From contig NZ_JACXBU010000002.1 in assembly GCF_014700075.1 (NCBI RefSeq), positions 496,001 to 560,000 on the forward strand: a stretch of DNA of 64,000 nucleotides, in the 5' to 3' direction. The notes below the pieces were generated by a model. That model was not told the DNA's origin. It did no database searches and saw nothing but the letters and a program-made list of their open reading frames with translations. Position numbers and translations under genes: made by a program. The DNA is from Pseudomonas sp. JM0905a. Lineage in GTDB: Bacteria; Pseudomonadota; Gammaproteobacteria; Pseudomonadales; Pseudomonadaceae. Numbering within the stretch: position 1 is the stretch's first letter; the number at the start of each line of letters is the position of its first letter. Shown piece by piece: positions 56,250 to 64,000 of this stretch.

Positions 56250-57398
56250 TCAGAGGTTCATCTGCTTGGCGATGATCTCGTTCATGATCTCCCGCGTACC
56301 GCCACCAATGGAGAGGATGCGGTTGTCACGGTACAGCCGTTCCACCAGGCTCTCGCGCATGTAGCCCATGCCACCGAGCATCTGCACGGCGTCGTAGGTC
56401 AGGCGGTCGGCAATGTCGGTGGCGAAGTTCTTGGCCATGGAGATTTCCTTGATCACACTCTTGCCGGCCGCCATCTTTACCGCCTGGCGATAGGTGAACT
56501 CGCGGGATACCTCCAGTTGGGTGGCCATTTCCGCCAGCCGGTGGCGCAGCACCTGGAAACGGCCGATGGGCTTGCCGAAGGCTTCCCGTTCGTGAGCCCA
56601 GCTCAGCGATTCTTCCAGGGCCAACTGCGCCGTCATGTTGGCCATGATGGCCAGCGCCAGACGCTCACTCTGGAAGTTGGCCATGATGCAGGCGAAGCCC
56701 ATGTTCTCCATGCCGATCAGGTTCTCCACCGGCACCTTGCAGTCATCGAAGAACAGCTCGGCGGTATCCGACGCCCACCAGCCCATTTTCTTCAGCTTGC
56801 GCCCCACGGTGAAACCCGGCGTGCCTTTCTCCACCAGCAGCAGGCTCACCCCACCGAAGCCCTCGCCGCCGGTGCGCACCGCCACGGTGTAGTAGTCCGC
56901 GCGCGCGCCGCTGGTGATGAAGGTCTTACTGCCGCTCACTCGATAGAAGTCGCCATCACGCACAGCTCGGGTCTTGAGGTTCGCCACATCCGAACCGCCA
57001 GACGGCTCGGTGACCGCGAGCGCCATGATTTTCTCGCCGGACAACACCTGCGGCACGACACGTTCGCGCAGCTCATTGCGCCCCCACTTGATGACCGGCG
57101 GAAGGCCGATGTCCAGGGAGCCCAGTCCGGCCACCAGGCCGCCGGAGCCACTGCGCATGAGTTCTTCGCTGGCAGCGACTTTGGCGAACAGGTCGCCCTC
57201 ATGGCTCCCGCCGAACTGCTCTGGATAACCGATGCCGAGGATGCCGGCAGCGCCGGCCTTGAGGTAGAGCTCGCGGGGAAACTCTTCGGCCTCCTCCCAT
57301 TCGGCGATGTAGGGCAGGATTTCCCGCTCGACGAAACGCCGCACCGAATCGCGGACCAGTTGATGAGATTCGTCGAAGTATTCCTGGTAGGCAGACAT
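56250..57398 (-). CDS. Acyl-CoA dehydrogenase
   Basis: The 382-residue flavoenzyme has the ACAD signature AVTEPSGGSDVANLKT (the first FAD-site motif), the second motif YDAVQMLGGMGYMRESLVER near the C-terminus and the terminal GTREIMNEIIAKQM. It removes two hydrogens from an acyl-CoA and passes electrons to ETF. The substrate class cannot be told. It starts at ATG 57396-57398 and is followed by the PaaI-type thioesterase. Two inverted repeats lie just upstream. Confidence 0.94.
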   Translation of the reverse strand: MSAYQEYFDESHQLVRDSVRRFVEREILPYIAEWEEAEEFPRELYLKAGAAGILGIGYPEQFGGSHEGDLFAKVAASEELMRSGSGGLVAGLGSLDIGLPPVIKWGRNELRERVVPQVLSGEKIMALAVTEPSGGSDVANLKTRAVRDGDFYRVSGSKTFITSGARADYYTVAVRTGGEGFGGVSLLLVEKGTPGFTVGRKLKKMGWWASDTAELFFDDCKVPVENLIGMENMGFACIMANFQSERLALAIMANMTAQLALEESLSWAHEREAFGKPIGRFQVLRHRLAEMATQLEVSREFTYRQAVKMAAGKSVIKEISMAKNFATDIADRLTYDAVQMLGGMGYMRESLVERLYRDNRILSIGGGTREIMNEIIAKQMNL

Positions 57399-57410
57399 GG
57401 CAAGACTCCC

Positions 57411-57448
57411 CGGTAAGATCGAATGAACTTACCGAGCGCTTGCTTGGT
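57411..57448. promoter_or_regulatory. Operator-like inverted repeats upstream of the acyl-CoA dehydrogenase gene
   Basis: CGGTAAG/CTTACCG (57411-57417 and 57428-57434) is a perfect dyad with a 10-base centre. It overlaps ACCGAGC/GCTTGGT (57431-57437 and 57442-57448), a TetR-style site with the AGCGCTTGCT core. Confidence 0.5.
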
Positions 57449-57471
57449 TTTCAAGGCGAGACTTTTGCCAT

Positions 57472-57496
57472 CGACAAGGCTTTATCAGCCTTGTCG
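57472..57496 (-). terminator. Hairpin downstream of recR
   Basis: CGACAAGGCT and AGCCTTGTCG form a perfect 10-base stem with a 5-base loop, 8 bases after the recR stop. It lacks a T-run, so it may be a weak terminator or a stabilising 3' end. Confidence 0.5.
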
Positions 57497-57504
57497 CGAT
57501 TCGC

Positions 57505-58104
57505 TCAAAGCCCGATGGGGCGCCGTCCTGCCAACGCGTGGGCCAGGGTGCCGCCGTCAACCAGCTCCAGCTCGCCGCCCAGCGGCACGCCATGGGCGAT
57601 GCGCGAGACGATGATGGTCCTGGGCGCCAGCAATTGGGCGATGTAGTGGGCAGTGGCTTCGCCTTCCACGGTCGGGTTCGTGGCGAGGATTACCTCGGCG
57701 AACTGACCGGCCTCGATGCGCGCCATCAGTTCAGGGATACCGATTGCCTCCGGACCGAGGCCATCCAGGGGGGACAGATGCCCCTTGAGGACAAAGAAGC
57801 GTCCGCGATAGCCGGTCTGTTCCACAGCGAACACGTCGAGCGGGCCTTCCACCACGCAGAGCAGCGAATCATCGCGGCGCGGATCGGCGCATTGCGGGCA
57901 GAGCTCTTCCTCACTCAGGGTGCGACACTGCTTGCAATGTCCCACTCCTTCCATGGCCGCCGTCAGCGCCTGGGCCAGGCGCAGGCCGCCACTGCGGTCA
58001 CGCTCGAGCATCTGCAGCGCCATGCGCTGTGCAGTCTTCTGGCCCACACCGGGCAGGATGCGCAAGGCGTCGATCAGTTGGCGGATCAGCGGGCTGAAGC
58101 TCAT
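57505..58104 (-). CDS. recR: RecR, recombination mediator protein
   Basis: Works with RecF and RecO to load RecA on SSB-coated gaps. The 199-residue product has the N-terminal helix-hairpin-helix ([17 protein letters not shown]), the four-Cys zinc finger ([16 protein letters not shown]) and a Toprim domain ([17 protein letters not shown]). The ATG at 58102-58104 gives [14 protein letters not shown], the family start; the upstream extension is not conserved. It is downstream of ybaB after a 153-base spacer that contains a repeat. Confidence 0.96.
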   Translation of the reverse strand: MSFSPLIRQLIDALRILPGVGQKTAQRMALQMLERDRSGGLRLAQALTAAMEGVGHCKQCRTLSEEELCPQCADPRRDDSLLCVVEGPLDVFAVEQTGYRGRFFVLKGHLSPLDGLGPEAIGIPELMARIEAGQFAEVILATNPTVEGEATAHYIAQLLAPRTIIVSRIAHGVPLGGELELVDGGTLAHALAGRRPIGL

Positions 58105-58139
58105 GAATGTCTCGAGGCGGAAGGACTGTGTAGGGATAG

Positions 58140-58195
58140 GCAGGGTGGGCTCCAGCCCACAAATGACTCGCCCGATGGGCTGAGGCCCACCCTGC
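58140..58195. repeat. Second copy of the GCAGGGTGGGC inverted repeat
   Basis: GCAGGGTGGGC and GCCCACCCTGC are perfect 11-base arms, with inner CCAGCCCA/TGGGCTGAGG segments that match the element at 46445-46514. It lies between ybaB and recR. Confidence 0.65.
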
Positions 58196-58257
58196 GCGAA
58201 GTCAGGCGTAACCGGCAGAGCCACTGCACCAGCGCAGTGACTCGCCTGATGCCTTGC

Positions 58258-58584
58258 TTAGAAAGGCATCTTGAAGCCAGGGGGCAGTTGAAGGCCAGCA
58301 GTCATGCCGGCCATCTTTTCCTGGTTGTTCTGCTCGATCTTGCGCACGGCGTCATTCACCGCAGCAGCGATCAGGTCTTCCAGGATTTCCTTGTCTTCCT
58401 GCATCAGGCTGTCGTCCAGGGAGACACGCTTGACGTCATGACGACCGGTCATCACCACGCTCACCAGACCAGCACCGGACTGGCCGGTAACTTCAGCATT
58501 GGCCAGCTCTTCCTGCATCTTCTGCATTTTTTCCTGCATCTGTTGGGCCTGCTTCATCAGGCCCGCCATGCCACCCTTCATCAT
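58258..58584 (-). CDS. ybaB: YbaB/EbfC-family nucleoid-associated protein
   Basis: The 108-residue dimeric DNA-binding protein has the motifs [20 protein letters not shown] at the start and [20 protein letters not shown] in the middle, typical of YbaB/EbfC. It lies between dnaX and recR on the same strand, the near-universal dnaX-ybaB-recR order, with 11 bases to dnaX. Confidence 0.96.
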   Translation of the reverse strand: MMKGGMAGLMKQAQQMQEKMQKMQEELANAEVTGQSGAGLVSVVMTGRHDVKRVSLDDSLMQEDKEILEDLIAAAVNDAVRKIEQNNQEKMAGMTAGLQLPPGFKMPF

Positions 58585-58595
58585 GGTGATTGTCC

Positions 58596-60764
<2,169 letters not shown>

Positions 60765-60907
60765 TGAAAACCATCGCGTCTGGGGAGCAGAAGGAGCTAA
60801 TGCTAGCGGAGCGATGCGCAAATTGCATCCGATGCGAACGGCGCGCTGTTCAATCCGCTCGACAACGGGCATTGTGAGGCACCGTCCACTTGAGACGAGG
60901 GAGCCCG

Positions 60908-61636
60908 ATGCGCTCATTTGTCCTCGCCCTTCTCCTCTGCTGGAGCACCTTCGGCCATGCCGCGACCGCCGCCTTGCATTTTTCCGCGGTGGACAGCTGG
61001 GCCATGCCGGTGGCCGAGTTCAGGGACAATCGCCTGGTCGGCGGCATCATCCACGACCTGATAGCACGCCTTGCGCAACGGCTCGACATGCCAGCGCAAG
61101 TGCATGTCCTGCCACGTAACCGCGTGGAACTGGCCCTGAAACAGGGTGAAATCGACGTACGGTGCTATATCAGCCCGAAATGGATCCCCAACGCCAACGA
61201 GTACCTCTGGAGTATCCCCTTCCTTTATCAGCGCGACCTGATCGTGGCGCGTAGCGGCAGCGAGCAACTTTCCAGCCCGGACGCCATGTCCGGGGAGAGC
61301 GTGGGCACCGTCCTCGGTTACACCTATCCGCGCCTCCAGCAGCTCTTCGAGCGCGGCTCTGTGCAGCGCGACGAGGCCCGCAACCAGGACCTGGTGCTGC
61401 AGAAACTGCTGGCCGGACGCTATCGGTACGCTGTGAGTAACGAACTGGCGCTGGGCTGGTTCAATCGCAATCTACCGGACCGGGACCACCTTGTGAGCGT
61501 CAGCACGCTGGAAGAGGAACCCGTGGGCTGCCTGGTACGCAACGACCCGGCCCTGCCGACACAACGCATCCTGCGCGCACTGGTGCAGATGAAGGAATCA
61601 GGGGAGATAGAGGAGATCCTGGCGCGCTACCGCTGA
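60908..61636 (+). CDS. Periplasmic solute-binding protein, SBP_bac_3 family
   Basis: The 242-residue product has a signal peptide (MRSFVLALLLCWSTFGHAA) and an ABC-transporter-type or sensor-type amino-acid-binding domain (bac_3) with GGIIHDLIARLAQRLDMPAQ and the later VGTVLGYTYPRLQQLF. No transporter genes are adjacent, so it may be an orphan binding protein. The ATG at 60908 lies 7 bases after GAGGGAG. Confidence 0.88.
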   Translation: MRSFVLALLLCWSTFGHAATAALHFSAVDSWAMPVAEFRDNRLVGGIIHDLIARLAQRLDMPAQVHVLPRNRVELALKQGEIDVRCYISPKWIPNANEYLWSIPFLYQRDLIVARSGSEQLSSPDAMSGESVGTVLGYTYPRLQQLFERGSVQRDEARNQDLVLQKLLAGRYRYAVSNELALGWFNRNLPDRDHLVSVSTLEEEPVGCLVRNDPALPTQRILRALVQMKESGEIEEILARYR

Positions 61637-61663
61637 GGATGGGTCGCTGAAAACGATTCCGCC

Positions 61664-62008
61664 CTAGTAATTCAGATAGTCCTCAAGCGTTGTCCAGCCC
61701 TTTTCCCGGGCCTTGGCGATTGCCTCCGTCGCGCTCTCCGCGGCCGTCATCAACACCTCTGCCGTACAACCCTCATTGACCTGTATTTCCCCTCTTTCGA
61801 AGTTGGAGACAAACCTTCGGGCTTCAGCCATCAGCCTTGCACACGAATCATCGGGCTTCAGTTTTGCCCTCCATTCGCTCTCCAGCTCCAAGGCACACAT
61901 GCGCGTCCTCATTTCAAGGTCGAATGTGTGGTTGCAGCCCGAACCGTATGTCGCTCCCGAATAAAGCAAGACCGGAAGTAGCGCCACGAACGTTCTTGAA
62001 ATGCTCAT
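61664..62008 (-). CDS. Small exported protein of unknown function
   Basis: The ATG at 62006-62008 gives a 114-residue product with a signal peptide (MSISRTFVALLPVLLYSGAT) and a helical mature part with four Cys (SGCNHTF, RMCALELE, DSCARLM, EGCTAEV), which fits two disulfides. A GTG 28 codons earlier would add Gly/Cys-rich sequence before the signal peptide and is less likely. The region is less GC-rich than its surroundings. I do not recognise the family. Confidence 0.65.
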   Translation of the reverse strand: MSISRTFVALLPVLLYSGATYGSGCNHTFDLEMRTRMCALELESEWRAKLKPDDSCARLMAEARRFVSNFERGEIQVNEGCTAEVLMTAAESATEAIAKAREKGWTTLEDYLNY

Positions 62009-62226
62009 ATCGACCGCCCCACTCGAGCAGCCCCTACATGAGTTTAGGTCAGCCAGGTAGTCGACAGACGCTGGTGCGGTGGTGATGAACACACGGAGTC
62101 AGCTGTTCGCTGGAGGGGAGAAACGCCGCGTGATTGAGAATGCAGGGCGAATGAAAACGATGCCTCGCGCAGCGCCCCCTCAGGCGTACCACAACGCTGT
62201 CACACTCTCGGATTTTTCGGCGGAGA

Positions 62227-62249
62227 AAGTCTTTTAGAATTAAAGACTT
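62227..62249 (-). terminator. Hairpin downstream of the 4.5S RNA gene
   Basis: AAGTCTTT (62227-62234) and AAAGACTT (62242-62249) are a perfect 8-base inverted repeat with a 7-base loop, 10 bases after the mature 3' end. It may act in termination or 3' processing. Confidence 0.5.
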
Positions 62250-62259
62250 GAGAATTGGA

Positions 62260-62357
62260 GGTGACCCCACCAGCCACACCCCGGCACACGATTTCACCGC
62301 TGCGGCTGCTCCCTTCCGGGCCTGACCGGGTTCACGGCTGATCGTTGCGGGGGGACC
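62260..62357 (-). ncRNA. ffs: 4.5S RNA of the signal recognition particle
   Basis: The minus strand contains the conserved apical SRP sequence GTCAGGCCCGGAAGGGAGCA followed by GCCGCAGC, with flanking sequences that fold back: 5' GGTCCCCCCGCAAC against 3' GTGTGGCTGGTGGGGTC. The length near 98 bases fits gamma-proteobacterial 4.5S RNA, which binds Ffh and directs membrane proteins to FtsY. The exact ends are approximate. Confidence 0.92.
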
Positions 62358-62465
62358 GGCAGGGCCACCATCACGCAGCTCGCCAGATCGGCGAGCCGCG
62401 CCATTGTACCGGCTCTTCGTCAACTTACAACCGGTAAAACCGTTTTCCTTACAAGCACTTGCGGA

Positions 62466-64000
62466 TCAGACCCGGAAGCGCCCCACCAGTTGGGCCAGAC
62501 CGCTGGACAGCTGGGAAAGGCGCTGACTGGCCTGATTGCTCTGCTCCGAAGTCTGCGCGGCCTCGTTGGAGAGGTCGCGGATGTCGCTGATGTTGCGGGC
62601 GATCTCCTCGGTGACGCTGCTCTGCTCTTCGCAGGCGGTGGCGATCTGAGCGGCCATGTCGTTGATCCGCTGCACCGAGTCGCCAGTGTCGGTGAGCGCC
62701 TGGTCGACACCCGCCGCGCGTTCCACGCTGTCCTTTGCCTTCAGGCTGCCCGAGCGCATGGCCTTGACCGCCTCCTGCACACCGGCCTGGAGGCGTTCGA
62801 TCATCAGTTGGATGTCCTTGGTGGACTCCTGTGTCCGCGCCGCCAGGGCGCGCACCTCATCGGCCACCACGGCGAATCCCCTGCCCTGCTCGCCAGCCCG
62901 CGCGGCTTCAATGGCGGCGTTCAGCGCCAGCAGATTGGTCTGGTCGGCGATGCCCTTGATCACCGCCAGCACGGCGCCAATATTGGCGGTTTCCTGTTCC
63001 AGGGTGCCAATGGTGGTGGACGCGCTTTCCACCTCGATCGCCAACTGACGAATGGCAGCGACGGTCGCCCCCACCACCTGGGCGCCCTCGCGGGACTGTT
63101 CTTCGGCGAAACGCGCCGCGTCGGCCGCGTTCTGCGCATTGCGAGCCACCTCATGCACAGCTGCACTCATTTCGGTGGCGGCGGTGCTCACCTGGTCCAC
63201 AGCGGCGTGCTCGCTATTGATCAGGCGATCATTGGCGGCCGCCAGCCCTGCCAGGCTGCGCGCCGAGTCGGCCACTTCCCCAGTCACCCGGCTGACCTCC
63301 CGGATCAGCGGCTGCAATTTGTCGAGAAAGCGGTTGAAGGCATGACTGAGCTTGCCCAGTTCGTCCTTCGACAGTACTTCCAGGCGTACACGCAGGTCCC
63401 CGTCACCGTCGGCGATCTGCTCGATGCGGTCCAGCAGGTTCCGCAACGGGCGGGTCACCAGCGCAGGGAAGCCAATGACCAGAATGAGACACAGGGCCAG
63501 ACCAATGGCAATGGCAAGCCCCTGCTGCCAGACGCGCGTATCCCCGAGGGCAATGGCGCCCTGCCCTTCGGCGTTGGCCGCCAGGTCTTCCAGTTCACCG
63601 AGCTTGTCGATGGCATCGCGCATCTCGCCGAACTGGCGTTCGCTGTCGCCGAAACTGAGGGTGCTGGCAGCTGCCGGGTCCTTGGCTGACAGGTCGACCA
63701 CCCGCTGCGAGGTGGCCTTCCACTGGGCATAACCACGGTCGAACTGGGCCACCAGTTGCTGGGCTTCAGCGCTGGCGTCCATGGCGACGTACTTGTGCAC
63801 ACGGTCGTAGGCTTGTTGCAGGTTTTCCGCATGGTCCGCCTTGAGCGCCTGGACGTGCTCGCCAGCGGCCTCGTCCAGCAGGCTGCGTTCGGCGATGAAC
63901 GCCTGGTAGAGGTCACGGTCGGCATTGAGCAGCAGGCTGATGGCGGGCAGGTAGCGGTTGGTCAGTTGTTTGCTGGAGTCCCCGACCTGGGCAATCCCCT
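62466..64000 (-). CDS. Methyl-accepting chemotaxis protein (partial, N-terminus outside window)
   Basis: The frame is open to the right edge; residues before the internal GTG at 63800 continue the protein ([20 protein letters not shown]). Visible parts are a four-helix-bundle-type sensor segment, one transmembrane helix ([20 protein letters not shown]), a HAMP domain ([20 protein letters not shown]) and the MCP signalling domain with the hairpin tip [20 protein letters not shown]. It senses an unknown ligand and controls CheA. The first transmembrane helix lies outside the window. Confidence 0.93.
   Translation of the reverse strand, partial: GIAQVGDSSKQLTNRYLPAISLLLNADRDLYQAFIAERSLLDEAAGEHVQALKADHAENLQQAYDRVHKYVAMDASAEAQQLVAQFDRGYAQWKATSQRVVDLSAKDPAAASTLSFGDSERQFGEMRDAIDKLGELEDLAANAEGQGAIALGDTRVWQQGLAIAIGLALCLILVIGFPALVTRPLRNLLDRIEQIADGDGDLRVRLEVLSKDELGKLSHAFNRFLDKLQPLIREVSRVTGEVADSARSLAGLAAANDRLINSEHAAVDQVSTAATEMSAAVHEVARNAQNAADAARFAEEQSREGAQVVGATVAAIRQLAIEVESASTTIGTLEQETANIGAVLAVIKGIADQTNLLALNAAIEAARAGEQGRGFAVVADEVRALAARTQESTKDIQLMIERLQAGVQEAVKAMRSGSLKAKDSVERAAGVDQALTDTGDSVQRINDMAAQIATACEEQSSVTEEIARNISDIRDLSNEAAQTSEQSNQASQRLSQLSSGLAQLVGRFRV

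Overview
The window is high-GC chromosomal DNA from a gammaproteobacterium that is almost certainly a Pseudomonas or close relative. The best evidence is gene content and order. The stretch folC-accD-trpF-truA-fimV-usg-asd-leuB-(methyltransferase)-leuD-leuC-LysR, then ibpA, dusC, eda, the Glu/Ala tRNA array with gltX, emrAB, uvrB, the aminotransferase and tRNA-Asn, follows the order I remember for the PA3111-PA3140 region of P. aeruginosa PAO1. FimV, a PutA with an N-terminal ribbon-helix-helix domain, a ROSE-type ibpA leader and LexA boxes matching the Pseudomonas consensus agree with this. The species cannot be fixed from the sequence alone. I see no prophage, integrase, transposase or CRISPR array.

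Layout. 1-12.8 kb: a long minus-strand run of biosynthetic and housekeeping genes (folate, fatty acid, tryptophan, tRNA modification, FimV polarity/pilus factor, aspartate family, leucine), ending at a divergent LysR gene. 14-17.7 kb: a six-PAS GGDEF-EAL protein. 17.7-23.2 kb: IbpA under a sigma-32-like promoter and RNA thermometer, an SDR, DusC, a small exported protein, a thioesterase with KDPG aldolase, and an alpha/beta hydrolase with its TetR gene. 23.3-25.7 kb: three near-identical Ala-Glu tRNA units behind one strong promoter, and gltX. 25.7-30.2 kb: a LysR gene divergent from an EmrAB pump, then an EamA transporter. 30.3-36.8 kb: uvrB, an aminotransferase, tRNA-Asn, comEA, ihfB and rpsA. 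The large O-antigen locus that lies between ihfB and comEA in PAO1 is absent here, and cmk does not precede rpsA. 37-40.7 kb: a minus-strand operon of flavin monooxygenase, Rid-family protein, DUF1028 protein and M20 amidohydrolase, which looks like an undescribed catabolic route.

41-48.8 kb: a YdcZ-type transporter divergent from a LysR gene broken by an in-frame TAG; then a DNA-damage cluster. FAN1 nuclease and a RecB-type nuclease fused to an Fe-S XPD/DinG-type helicase form a two-gene operon behind a LexA box. Endonuclease I faces a pair of small unknown genes that have a second, perfect LexA box. 49-57.4 kb: thiolase, TetR, trifunctional PutA behind four copies of a 9-mer containing the PutA operator core GTTGCA, a PaaI-type thioesterase and an acyl-CoA dehydrogenase. 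57.5-64 kb: recR-ybaB-dnaX, a periplasmic solute-binding protein, a small exported protein, 4.5S RNA and a chemotaxis receptor running off the right edge.

The most interesting candidate system is the SOS-linked FAN1/nuclease-helicase operon with the small SOS gene pair. Next come the monooxygenase-Rid-DUF1028-M20 operon and the rearranged rpsA-ihfB-comEA junction.
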